From Paenibacillus sp. (GTDB lineage: Bacteria > Bacillota > Bacilli > Paenibacillales > YIM-B00363), in NCBI RefSeq assembly GCF_031177825.1, contig NZ_JAPSKE010000013.1, forward strand, positions 91,970-155,969: a stretch of DNA of 64,000 nucleotides, read 5' to 3'. The notes under the pieces were generated by a model. The model saw nothing but the letters and a program-made list of their open reading frames with translations. It was not told the origin of the DNA and did not search any database. Of this stretch, positions 32,227-40,893 are shown piece after piece. Each line of letters starts with the position of its first letter. Position 1 is the stretch's first letter. A program made the translations under genes and the position numbers.

Positions 32227-34005
32227 ATGAGCTTGTTGTTGGTCAAGCGAAGCATCTTTACGAAAATCTTACTCAGTTTATTGGTCGCCACGATCATCCC
32301 GTTCATCTTATCGAACTATATTTCCTATCAGATTACGGGGAAGGCCATCAACGAACAGCTCGTCGAATTGAACCAAAATTCGATGGCGATTACGGCGGCC
32401 AGCCTCCATGAATATTTTCACGATCTGTCGCTGCTCGGTCTCGCCTATTACAGCGATCCTGCGCTGAACCGGATCTTGTCGTCCGAAGAGGTGCAAACTC
32501 CGGCGGAGTCCGTATACATCACCCAACAGCTGGAACGCATCTTCGCTAGATATATGGAGATCGGGTCCGTGTCCTATAAGAGCGCGTTAACGAACAAGCA
32601 GTTCAATATCGGTACCGACTATAGCACCCGAGTTCAAATTCCGGACTTCCGCGACTGGCGACTGTCCCGCCCTCATGAAGAGCTGAAGGGCGACTTTCAG
32701 GTGACCCGCGTCAACCAGGAGCGGAGGCTGCGCGTCAATCGGTATTTTCTCGACATCACCACGCGCAATACGATCGGACTCACGACGTTCGACGTACAGG
32801 CTACGCAAGTTCGCGAGCTGGTAAGCGCGTTGACGACGTCGCAAGTGAGCTCCATCTACGTGTTTATCCAGGACGACCTGCAGCTCTTGTACGCGCCTCC
32901 GGGCTCGAACGAGTCCGAATTGGACTGGGTCGACGACTTGCGCGAGCGATCCGCCGGTCGGGAAGGCGTTACGAAGGGCTCTCTTCTCAACCCCGAAGGC
33001 ACGTATATTTACTACCGTGACGTATCGTACGATCTGCCCGTCACGCTCGTGAAGTTCGTGCCCCAATCCGTCATCGACGAAGCAAGGTCCACGGCGCTCG
33101 GACGGTCGCTCGCGATCCAAATCGGGGCCGTCGTCCTCGTCGGCGCGATGGCCGCTTTCATCTCGTATTTCATCTTGCATCGGGTGGAACGGCTCCTGCA
33201 AAATATCAAGCGACTGCAGATGGGGGACTTCAAGCTCAAAGCCCCGAAGCGCAACCTCGCGCCGGACGAGTTGGATCTCTTAGAGGAACGCTTCCATGAG
33301 ATGGCACTCGAGCTGGACCGGCTGTGGAACAAGCAATACCGTCATCAACTGGAACTGTCGCACGCGAGACTGAAAATGCTGCAGGCGCAAATCAATCCCC
33401 ACTTCTTCTATAACACCCTGCAGTCCATCGGGACGCTGGCGATCAAGAACAATGCCAGAGAAGTCAGCGACCGATTGGCGGAATTCGGAGCGCTCTTCCG
33501 CTACAGCATGGATATCGATACGGAAGTCGTTTACTTGAAAGAAGAGCTGGATCATGTCGCGCATTATGCCTCGCTGCAGATGGGCCGCTTCAAAAATAAA
33601 TTGACGTACGCCGTCTCTTGTCCCGAAGAAGCCTACGACATCCGGATGCCGAAGATGATCCTGCAGCCCCTAGTGGAAAACAGCATCGTGCACGGGTTGG
33701 AAAAAGGGACGGGCTACGGCGAAATTCAAGCGGACATCGAGCTGAACGACGCCGAGCTGCGCATACGCGTCATCGACAACGGCAAAGGCTTTACGCCGGA
33801 AGAGATCCAAGCGATCCGGCAGCGATACCTAAACCAAAACCCGAACCCGGCGGAGGAGCAGCGCGTCGGGATCGGCTTGACGAACGTATTGACGAGGCTG
33901 CAACTGTATTACGGCGATTCCTTCGACTGGGACATTCGAAGCGAGCCTTACGTCCGGACGATCGTGACGTTATTCATTCCAAGAAACGGAGAGTCTTACC
34001 GATGA
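32227..34005 (+). CDS. yesM: Sensor histidine kinase (YesM family)
   Basis: 592 residues from MSLLLVKRS. The AGGGAG site is only three bases before this ATG, so initiation could be at the TTG codons 3-5; the long frame to 32125 is not used. Layout: membrane segment at about 15-40, extracytoplasmic sensor domain, second membrane segment (IGAVVLVGAMAAFISYFIL, about 300-320), HAMP, His_kinase domain with His392 in INPHFFYNTL, and HATPase with VENSIVHG and DNGKGF. Stop and the regulator start overlap as ATGA. The pair precedes the 35663-43876 alpha-glucoside operon and is its likely activator. Confidence 0.92.
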   Translation: MSLLLVKRSIFTKILLSLLVATIIPFILSNYISYQITGKAINEQLVELNQNSMAITAASLHEYFHDLSLLGLAYYSDPALNRILSSEEVQTPAESVYITQQLERIFARYMEIGSVSYKSALTNKQFNIGTDYSTRVQIPDFRDWRLSRPHEELKGDFQVTRVNQERRLRVNRYFLDITTRNTIGLTTFDVQATQVRELVSALTTSQVSSIYVFIQDDLQLLYAPPGSNESELDWVDDLRERSAGREGVTKGSLLNPEGTYIYYRDVSYDLPVTLVKFVPQSVIDEARSTALGRSLAIQIGAVVLVGAMAAFISYFILHRVERLLQNIKRLQMGDFKLKAPKRNLAPDELDLLEERFHEMALELDRLWNKQYRHQLELSHARLKMLQAQINPHFFYNTLQSIGTLAIKNNAREVSDRLAEFGALFRYSMDIDTEVVYLKEELDHVAHYASLQMGRFKNKLTYAVSCPEEAYDIRMPKMILQPLVENSIVHGLEKGTGYGEIQADIELNDAELRIRVIDNGKGFTPEEIQAIRQRYLNQNPNPAEEQRVGIGLTNVLTRLQLYYGDSFDWDIRSEPYVRTIVTLFIPRNGESYR

Positions 34006-35543
34006 AAGTGCTGATCGTGGATGATGAGGAGCATGTAAGAGAAGGCGTGGAACTCGCGATCGACTGGGAAGCTTACGGCATTCGGAGCATTCTCATGGCC
34101 GAAGACGGGGTGAGCGCAATGGAGATCGTCCGTCGCGAGGACCCCGACCTTATTGTTTGCGATATGAGTATGCCGAGAATGGACGGACCTCGGTTTTTAG
34201 AGCTCCTGCGCGAAGAAGGTTGGAACGCCAAGGTGATCGTGCTCAGCGGGTATCAGGAGTTCCGCTATGCCAGAGCGACGCTGCTGGCCAGCGGCGTCGA
34301 CTATTTGTTGAAGCCGTTCAAAATCGACGACTTGGATCGGGTCGTCGCGAAAGCCGTGGAATCGATCATAGAAAGCAGGCATCTTCAGACGGAAGATATC
34401 CACAAGAACTATCGGTTGAAGGAAGCCGATTCCCTCTTCAACGAACAGAAGATGGCGGCTTTCCTTCAAGCCGAACCGATCCACGAAGAAGGCGTGCTCC
34501 AGCTCCTTCATGACGTCGGGCTGACGGATCGGCCCTTTTACACGCTCGTATATTTGCCGATCAACGGCAATCACGTTATCGAACGTTACTACCTCGGCGA
34601 TGAGTCGCTCTTCCAGTTTTCCGTAAAGAACGTGCTGAGGGATATCGTGTTGCACGTGGGTCCGTATTACGGTTTCTCCTACGACTCGTTCTTCGTCGTG
34701 CTGCTCCAAGCCGAGCTCGACGAGACCGAATTGGAATTTTACCGCAACCGCATCGTCGAAGCTTGGGAGCACGCGTTACGGCTGCGCACGATCTCCGGCG
34801 CTTCCCGCCGCCCGGGGACGGCGGGACAGCTCCAAACCTCATTAAAAACGGCAAAATCGGAAATCTTAAACGCGAATATATTCAGACCTGGGGAGAAGGC
34901 CGGAGAACCGAAGCCGTTCCTCAGCTTCATGGATCACGAGGTGCTGCTGCTCGAGGCGATCCGCAATCGCGACAAGGATCGGATACGACAGCTCGTTCGT
35001 CAATTCGCGGACGCCTTGCGCTCGAAGGATGTCGTTCCCGTCAAGGAGCTGCAGCATTACTCGGTGGAGGCGAACCTGCTGTTCCTGCGCATCCATCACC
35101 AATTGCGGGAGCAAGCGCCGCTCGAGGCGATGCCGTTATGGTTGTCGGATCTGGAGGAGTGGGAGCGCACCTTGATCTCGATGTTCCAGAGCATTATCGA
35201 CAACGCGAACGAGGATGCGTCCACGATCCACACGATCTCGGCCGTCAAACATTACATCGCCGATCACCTGAACGAGGAGATTACGCTATCCTCGCTGGCG
35301 GAGCGGTTTCACTTCAGCCCGCAATACTTATCGAAGCGGTTCAAGGAAATGTACAACGTCACGGTCATAAACTTCTTGACGCATTCAAGGATGGAAAAAG
35401 CCGCGGCGCTACTTCAACACACGGAGCTTCCTGTACAAGACATCGCCAAAACCGTCGGGTACGAGGACGACAATTATTTCGGCAAGGTGTTCCGCAAGCA
35501 TTACGGCGCCTCGCCGACCCAATACAGGAAGGAGCGTAAATAA
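34002..35543 (+). CDS. yesN: Response regulator, receiver plus AraC-type output (YesN family)
   Basis: 513 residues, translationally coupled to the kinase (ATGA overlap); the frame back to 33618 lies inside the kinase gene and is not real. Receiver: D7/D8, phospho-acceptor D54 (LIVCDMSMP), K104 (LLKPFK). C-terminal AraC domain: LASLAERFHFSPQYLSKRFKE-type first helix-turn-helix and a second in VQDIAKTVGYEDDNYFGKVF, ending GASPTQYRKERK. Expected to activate the binding-protein/permease/GH65 operon that begins 120 bp downstream. Confidence 0.93.
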   Translation: MKVLIVDDEEHVREGVELAIDWEAYGIRSILMAEDGVSAMEIVRREDPDLIVCDMSMPRMDGPRFLELLREEGWNAKVIVLSGYQEFRYARATLLASGVDYLLKPFKIDDLDRVVAKAVESIIESRHLQTEDIHKNYRLKEADSLFNEQKMAAFLQAEPIHEEGVLQLLHDVGLTDRPFYTLVYLPINGNHVIERYYLGDESLFQFSVKNVLRDIVLHVGPYYGFSYDSFFVVLLQAELDETELEFYRNRIVEAWEHALRLRTISGASRRPGTAGQLQTSLKTAKSEILNANIFRPGEKAGEPKPFLSFMDHEVLLLEAIRNRDKDRIRQLVRQFADALRSKDVVPVKELQHYSVEANLLFLRIHHQLREQAPLEAMPLWLSDLEEWERTLISMFQSIIDNANEDASTIHTISAVKHYIADHLNEEITLSSLAERFHFSPQYLSKRFKEMYNVTVINFLTHSRMEKAAALLQHTELPVQDIAKTVGYEDDNYFGKVFRKHYGASPTQYRKERK

Positions 35544-35603
35544 AGATTCAAATTTTACTTATTTACGCGAGGATATCCCCTGTGGCTGGCGTCGGCGACA
35601 ACA

Positions 35604-35609
35604 TATAAT
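35604..35609 (+). promoter_or_regulatory. -10 element of alpha-glucoside operon
   Basis: Perfect TATAAT 54 bases before the binding-protein start. The -35 region (TGTGGC at 17 bases) is poor, which fits activation by the upstream AraC-type regulator. Confidence 0.5.
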
Positions 35610-35620
35610 GAACCTGTCAA

Positions 35621-35637
35621 TGGCGCATGTCACGCCA
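35621..35637. promoter_or_regulatory. Inverted repeat TGGCG-N7-CGCCA
   Basis: A 5-bp dyad just downstream of the predicted transcription start; could be a LacI-type operator or a 5' UTR structure. Confidence 0.3.
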
Positions 35638-35662
35638 ATACACATCCATTGGGGGTAAGACC

Positions 35663-36931
35663 ATGAAACGATCCAAGAAGTTTATGGGAGCGGTTTCCAT
35701 CAGCGTTCTCGCTCTTGCGGTAGCCGCATGCGGCGGCAACGGAGGCGGCAACGAAGCGAGCGAGCCGAACGGCGGGGCCGCGGGAACCGAGCAGCTCGCG
35801 AAAATATCGTTGTTCCAAAGCAAGGTCGAAATCGCGGAGCCGCTCGAGGCGCTCGCGGAAAAATACAAGGAAGAAACGGGTAACGAAGTCGAGGTATGGG
35901 GCTCCGCCGGCGACGCGTACATTACGCAGCTGCAGACGAAGCTGGCCGCGAACGAAGGCCCGACGATCTTCTCCGTCGCGCCGGGCGCGGAAGCCGAGAA
36001 GTTCGCTTCGTATTACTACGATATGAGCAACGAGGAGTACGTGAAGAATATCGCCCCGGACATGGCGCTCGAGATCGGCGGCAAGGTCGTCGGCGTTCCG
36101 ACGGGCGTCGAAGGCTTCGGCGTCGTCTACAACCAAGACATGGTCGACCCGGCTGCGATCGCCGATGTCGCGTCTTTCGCAAGCGCGCTGGAGAAGTTCA
36201 AAGCCGAAGGCGTCAACGGCTTCAGCCTGTCGCAAGAGGCGTACTTCCTCATCGGCCACATTATCAACACGCCGTTCGCGCTTCAACCGGACCCGGCCGC
36301 GTTCCTCGAGCAGCTGAATAAGGGCGAAGTGAAGATGGCGGATACGAAGGAGTTCCAAGAGTTCGCGCAAATCATGGACGCGATTCGTTCGCACGCGACG
36401 AACCCGATGGAAATTACGTACGACAGCCAGATGGGCGACCTCGCAACCGGGAAAACGGCCATGGTCCACCAAGGCAACTGGAGCTACGGCATGCTCGCGG
36501 ATTACGACGACGTGAACGTCGGCATGATGGCGCTGCCGATCGGCGGCAACAAGAAGATCGCCGTCGACATCCCGGCGGGTTGGGTCATTAACAATACGGC
36601 TTCCGCCGAACAGATCGAAGCGGCGAACGCGTTCCTAAACTGGATGATCACGAGCGAGACGGGCAAGAACACGATCGTGAACGAATTCGGCTTCATCCCG
36701 GCGATCACGACGATCGAAGCGGAAAACCTCAGTCTCGATCCGCTCTCCCAAGTCGTGTACGACGCGGCGCAATCGGGCGAGACGATTCCGTGGACGCTCA
36801 GCCTGTTCCCGCAAGGCATCATCGTGAACGACCTGGCGCCTGCGACGTCCGCGTTTTTCCTGGACAGCAGCATGACGCCTGAACAATATCTCCAGAATTT
36901 GGACCAAGTGTGGGCGAAAGCGGCAAAGTAA
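35663..36931 (+). CDS. Sugar ABC transporter substrate-binding lipoprotein (MalE-like class)
   Basis: 422 residues from MKRSKKFMG (GGGGGT seven bases upstream). Lipobox AVAAC (Cys23) is followed by a Gly/Asn-rich linker. The fold is the ~420-residue extracellular solute-binding class (LAEKYKEETGNEVEVWG, ... YDSQMGDLATGKTAMVHQGNW), unlike the ~550-residue LplA class of the other importers. It heads the operon with two permeases, a debranching-type glucosidase, GH65 phosphorylase and beta-phosphoglucomutase, so an alpha-linked glucooligosaccharide is the likely ligand. A hairpin after the gene may raise its expression over the permeases. Confidence 0.9.
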   Translation: MKRSKKFMGAVSISVLALAVAACGGNGGGNEASEPNGGAAGTEQLAKISLFQSKVEIAEPLEALAEKYKEETGNEVEVWGSAGDAYITQLQTKLAANEGPTIFSVAPGAEAEKFASYYYDMSNEEYVKNIAPDMALEIGGKVVGVPTGVEGFGVVYNQDMVDPAAIADVASFASALEKFKAEGVNGFSLSQEAYFLIGHIINTPFALQPDPAAFLEQLNKGEVKMADTKEFQEFAQIMDAIRSHATNPMEITYDSQMGDLATGKTAMVHQGNWSYGMLADYDDVNVGMMALPIGGNKKIAVDIPAGWVINNTASAEQIEAANAFLNWMITSETGKNTIVNEFGFIPAITTIEAENLSLDPLSQVVYDAAQSGETIPWTLSLFPQGIIVNDLAPATSAFFLDSSMTPEQYLQNLDQVWAKAAK

Positions 36932-36966
36932 ACGGAATTCGACATCGAGATCGATAAGGAATACGG

Positions 36967-36997
36967 AAAGCCTAACTCTGTCATGATGTTAGGCTTT
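36967..36997 (+). terminator. Hairpin between binding-protein and permease genes
   Basis: AAAGCCTAAC pairs with GTTAGGCTTT around an 11-base loop, followed by CTTCTAT. The weak T tract suggests partial termination or 3' end protection, giving more binding protein than permease. Confidence 0.65.
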
Positions 36998-37052
36998 CTT
37001 CTATATCGGGATCGGGGCTCGTTCAGACTACATCGATAGAAGGTGACTTGCG

Positions 37053-37928
37053 ATGAATCAAAAGATGGATCGGGTATGGTACGCCGTCTTCACGGTGCCA
37101 TTGCTCTTAATTTTCATAACCGTCGTCATTATTCCGTTCATCATCGGAATCGCCTATTCCTTCATTGCTTGGGACGGCATTCCGGCCAATCCGAAAGTGT
37201 TCGTCGGTTTGGATAACTACGCGACCCTCTTCCAGGACGAACGATTCTTAACGTCCGCTTGGAACACGCTGAAGTTCACGGTGCTGGCGTTGATCTCCGT
37301 GAACGTCTTCGGGCTGCTGTTTTCGCTGATCGTGACAGCAGGCTTTAAGACTAGCAATCTGGCCCGGACGTTGATCTTCATGCCGAACTTGATCGGGGGT
37401 CTGATCTTAGGTTACATCTGGAAGTTCATCTTTACGGACGGCTTCAAGCAGATCGGGGCCAGCACCGGCATGGATTCCGTCTTCTTTAACTGGCTCATTA
37501 ACCCCGAATTCGCATTGTACGCCCTCGTGGTCGTTTTCACGTGGCAGATGGCCGGGTACACGATGATTATTTACATCGCCGGCATCAACGGGATATCGGA
37601 AGAGGTTATGGAAGCGGCGAAGGTCGACGGAGCGAATTTGTGGTACCGCCTCACTCGCATCGTGTTCCCGCTCTTAATGCCTTCTTTCACGATTTGCTTG
37701 TTCCTGACCCTCTCCGGGGCGTTCAAAATATACGACGTCAACCTGTCGCTGACGAACGGCGGTCCGATGCATACGACGGAGCTGTTCGCGATGAATATTT
37801 TCAATGAAATTTTCGGTTACGGCAATTACGGCCTAGGCCAAGCGAAAGCGATCGTCTTCTTTATCGTGGTCGCCGCCGTCACCTTGACGCAAGTCGTCAT
37901 CACGAAGCGGAAAGAGGTGCAGATGTAA
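37053..37928 (+). CDS. Sugar ABC transporter permease (MalF-like)
   Basis: 291 residues, six membrane segments, beginning VWYAVFTVPLLLIFITVVIIP. The EAA loop reads VMEAAKVDGANLWYRLTR. AGAAGGTGA lies before the ATG. The stop codon overlaps the start of the next permease gene (TAATG), so the two subunits are made in equal amounts. Imports the sugar bound by the 35663 lipoprotein. Confidence 0.92.
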   Translation: MNQKMDRVWYAVFTVPLLLIFITVVIIPFIIGIAYSFIAWDGIPANPKVFVGLDNYATLFQDERFLTSAWNTLKFTVLALISVNVFGLLFSLIVTAGFKTSNLARTLIFMPNLIGGLILGYIWKFIFTDGFKQIGASTGMDSVFFNWLINPEFALYALVVVFTWQMAGYTMIIYIAGINGISEEVMEAAKVDGANLWYRLTRIVFPLLMPSFTICLFLTLSGAFKIYDVNLSLTNGGPMHTTELFAMNIFNEIFGYGNYGLGQAKAIVFFIVVAAVTLTQVVITKRKEVQM

Positions 37929-38764
37929 TGAAACATACGGCCAAGACGGTTGTTTCCGTATTGATCGCGGTCCTTGCACTCGCTTTCCTGTCGCCGATTT
38001 ACATTATGCTCGTCAACTCGTTCAAAACGCGGTCGGAGCTGTACGAGAACGCGCTCGCGCTGCCGTCCTCCTTCAGCTTCGAATACTACGCCAGCGCCGT
38101 CGCCAAGATGAATTTCCTCACCGTATTCGGTAACTCGCTGTACGTGACCTTGGCTACCGTCGTGTTCGTCGTCGTGCTGTCTTCGATGACGGCTTGGATG
38201 TTAGTTCGGCAGGACCATGCGCTCAGCAAGGTCATCTTCCTATTGTTCGTCGCCACGATGTTGATTCCGTTCCAGACGTTAATGATGCCCTTGATGCAAG
38301 TCATGGACTGGATCCGGACGTACTTGCACATTCCGATGCTCAACACGCACGAGGGCCTGATTTTCATGAATATCGGTTTCCACGCCGGGATCGCCGTATT
38401 TTTGTACCACGGCTTTATGAAGTCCATCCCGATCGCCTTGGAAGAAGCCGCCATCCTAGACGGCTGCACGAAATTCGGCGTGTTCTGGAGAATCGTGTTC
38501 CCGCTGCTCAAGACGATCACCGTCACCGTCGCGATTTTGGACGTCATCTCTTCTTGGAACGACTACTTGCTGCCGTCCCTCGTGCTGTCCGATAAGGGCT
38601 TGCGCACGATTCAGCTGTCCACCTTCTATTTCTTCGGCGAATTTACGATCGTATGGAACCAAGCGATGGCCGGCCTGACGCTGACGATCGTCCCGATCGT
38701 ACTGTTCTACGCGTTCGCTCAGAAATACATTATTAAGGGCATTGCGGCCGGCGCGGTGAAATAA
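37928..38764 (+). CDS. Sugar ABC transporter permease (MalG-like)
   Basis: 278 residues; overlaps the preceding gene by one base. Six membrane segments and the EAA loop ALEEAAILDGCTKFGVFWR; the C terminus KYIIKGIAAGAVK is typical of MalG-type subunits. The ATPase that powers the importer is not encoded nearby. Confidence 0.92.
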   Translation: MKHTAKTVVSVLIAVLALAFLSPIYIMLVNSFKTRSELYENALALPSSFSFEYYASAVAKMNFLTVFGNSLYVTLATVVFVVVLSSMTAWMLVRQDHALSKVIFLLFVATMLIPFQTLMMPLMQVMDWIRTYLHIPMLNTHEGLIFMNIGFHAGIAVFLYHGFMKSIPIALEEAAILDGCTKFGVFWRIVFPLLKTITVTVAILDVISSWNDYLLPSLVLSDKGLRTIQLSTFYFFGEFTIVWNQAMAGLTLTIVPIVLFYAFAQKYIIKGIAAGAVK

Positions 38765-38782
38765 AGATTGGGGAAGATCATC

Positions 38783-40888
38783 ATGAACGGACAACAAGCG
38801 ATTAAAGAAGGACCGTTGTTTTACGTTAGCGACGAACGGGGCGACCTCGCTCCGGACACGGATCGAGGCCACGGCTTGTATTGGAAGGATACTCGCTTCT
38901 TAAGCCGGCTGGAGCTGTCGGTCGATCGCGAACTTCCGGCCCTGCTCGGGACGAATTCGAACAAAAGTTATGTATTGTCCCGAACGTTAATGAAGGAGAC
39001 GAAGGATCGCGGCGCGATCGAGATACGCAGAGAATCGTTCCTCTATGAAGGCGTCTTCTATGAACGGCTGACGATAACGAATTATTATCTCGAAAACAAT
39101 CAAGTCGAGCTATCGTTCCTTCTGGACGCCGACTTTCAAGATATGTTCCTCGTTCGCAAGTATCGGACCGGGGAAGTCGGGCACGCGCTGGAGCCCGTGG
39201 TCGAGCACCGATCCGTCACGCTTCGCTACCTTGGGAAGGACGATCTGAATCGCCGGACGACGCTCGCTTGGGACGACGAATCCGCCTCCGTTACCGAGGG
39301 CGGCAAGCGACTAAGCTTCTCCTTCGAGTTGGGGCCGCGGCAGACGAAATCCATTCATCTGCATGCGATCCCGACGATCGGCGATCAGGCGCCGCCGTCG
39401 TTGTATTCGTTCGACGAAGCGCTGCAGAAGCTGGACGCGTCCTACGCGCAATGGAATGCGAGCAATAGCGCCGTCGCCTCGTCGAACGAGCGATTCGACC
39501 GTCTCTTCCGTCGCAGCCTGCAGGATATGCGGATGCTGCAGGACGATATCGGCTACGGCGCGATCCCGGTGGCCGGTTTGCCGTGGTTCGCCACCCCGTT
39601 CGGCCGCGACAGCTTGATTACCTCCCTGTTCATGCTGCCGCTCCACCCGTCCCATGCCGTCGGTACGCTGCGAACGCTTGCGGCCTATCAGGGCGCGAAG
39701 CATGACCCTTGGCGCGACGAGGAACCGGGGAAAATCATGCATGAAATTCGGTTCGGGGAGCTGGCGAATACGAACCAGTCGCCCTTCTCCCCCTACTATG
39801 GCGGAGTGGATTCGACGCCGCTCTTCCTGATGCTTCTCGTCGAGTACGTCCGTTGGTCCGGCGACACGTCGATCGTAATGGAGTTGCAAGCTTCGATCGA
39901 CGCCGCGCTTCGGTGGATCGACGCGCATTCGGCGGGCAGCGAGTCGCGTTTCCTGACGTATCGGCAGGAGGCGAGCGAGGGCTTTCCCAATCAAGGCTGG
40001 AAAGATTCCGCCAACTCGATCGTCCACGAGAACGGGCGTTATGCCGTATCGCCGATCGCCCTGGCGGAAGTGCAAGGCTACGTCTACGCGGCGAAGCGCG
40101 GACTCTCCGGCATCTATGAAGCGATGGGCGACGCGGAACGCGCCGAACGGCTGAAGACGGAAGCGTTGGGGCTGCAAGAGCAGTTCGAACGTTCCTTCCG
40201 GATGGAAGAAGAAGACTTCTATTGCATCGCGTTGGACGAGAACGAGGCGCAAGTCCGCTCGCTGACGTCCAACCCCGGACATCTGCTGCTGACGGGCATC
40301 TTGGACGCCCCTCGCGCGCAGACCGTCGCCCGACGGCTGCTGGAAGAGGATTTGTTTTCCGGCTACGGCATCCGTACCATGAGTACGTCGTCTACCGGCT
40401 ATTATCCGATGAGCTATCATAACGGCAGCGTATGGCCGCACGATAACGGCATGATCGTGCTGGGCATGGCCCGGCAAGGCTGTTCCGCGGAAGCGATGCG
40501 CGTCGTATCGGGCTTGCTGCAGGCGGCGCGCCAGTTCCCCGGCGATCGCCTTCCGGAGCTGTTCTGCGGCTACGACGCGGCGGAGTCGGACGGCGTCGTG
40601 CCGTATCCGACCACCTGCTCGCCGCAGGCTTGGTCGGGTGCGACCGCGTTCGTCATGGTGCAAGCGATGCTTGGGCTCGATCCCGACGCCTTAGCCGGTA
40701 CGCTGCGTCTGCGGCCCGTTCTGCCTCCGGAGCTGGACGAGCTGACCGTCCACAACGTGACGGTCGGCAGAGGAACGTTGAGCGTTCGCCTCGTTCGCGA
40801 TGCAGGCGATCCCGCTGCGATTCATGCGGACATTCTGTCCAATACCACCGGTCTGACGACCGAAATTTTTCGCCATCTTGAGGAGTGA
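38783..40888 (+). CDS. Amylo-alpha-1,6-glucosidase / glycogen-debranching-like protein
   Basis: 701 residues from MNGQQAIKEG with GGGGAAG upstream; a TTG at 38768 is an alternative. The N-terminal domain (FYVSDERGDLAPDTDRGHGLYWKDTRFLSRLEL region) is the glycogen debranching N-terminal type, followed by an (alpha/alpha)6 barrel with GLPWFATPFGRDSLIT, GWKDSANSI and GYYPMSYHNGSVWPHDNGMI, which carry the probable acidic catalytic residues. No signal peptide, so cytoplasmic. It probably hydrolyses alpha-glucosidic bonds of imported oligosaccharides before or alongside the GH65 phosphorylase, whose start overlaps the next RBS. Real specificity may differ from glycogen debranching. Confidence 0.85.
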   Translation: MNGQQAIKEGPLFYVSDERGDLAPDTDRGHGLYWKDTRFLSRLELSVDRELPALLGTNSNKSYVLSRTLMKETKDRGAIEIRRESFLYEGVFYERLTITNYYLENNQVELSFLLDADFQDMFLVRKYRTGEVGHALEPVVEHRSVTLRYLGKDDLNRRTTLAWDDESASVTEGGKRLSFSFELGPRQTKSIHLHAIPTIGDQAPPSLYSFDEALQKLDASYAQWNASNSAVASSNERFDRLFRRSLQDMRMLQDDIGYGAIPVAGLPWFATPFGRDSLITSLFMLPLHPSHAVGTLRTLAAYQGAKHDPWRDEEPGKIMHEIRFGELANTNQSPFSPYYGGVDSTPLFLMLLVEYVRWSGDTSIVMELQASIDAALRWIDAHSAGSESRFLTYRQEASEGFPNQGWKDSANSIVHENGRYAVSPIALAEVQGYVYAAKRGLSGIYEAMGDAERAERLKTEALGLQEQFERSFRMEEEDFYCIALDENEAQVRSLTSNPGHLLLTGILDAPRAQTVARRLLEEDLFSGYGIRTMSTSSTGYYPMSYHNGSVWPHDNGMIVLGMARQGCSAEAMRVVSGLLQAARQFPGDRLPELFCGYDAAESDGVVPYPTTCSPQAWSGATAFVMVQAMLGLDPDALAGTLRLRPVLPPELDELTVHNVTVGRGTLSVRLVRDAGDPAAIHADILSNTTGLTTEIFRHLEE

Positions 40889-40893
40889 CGAGC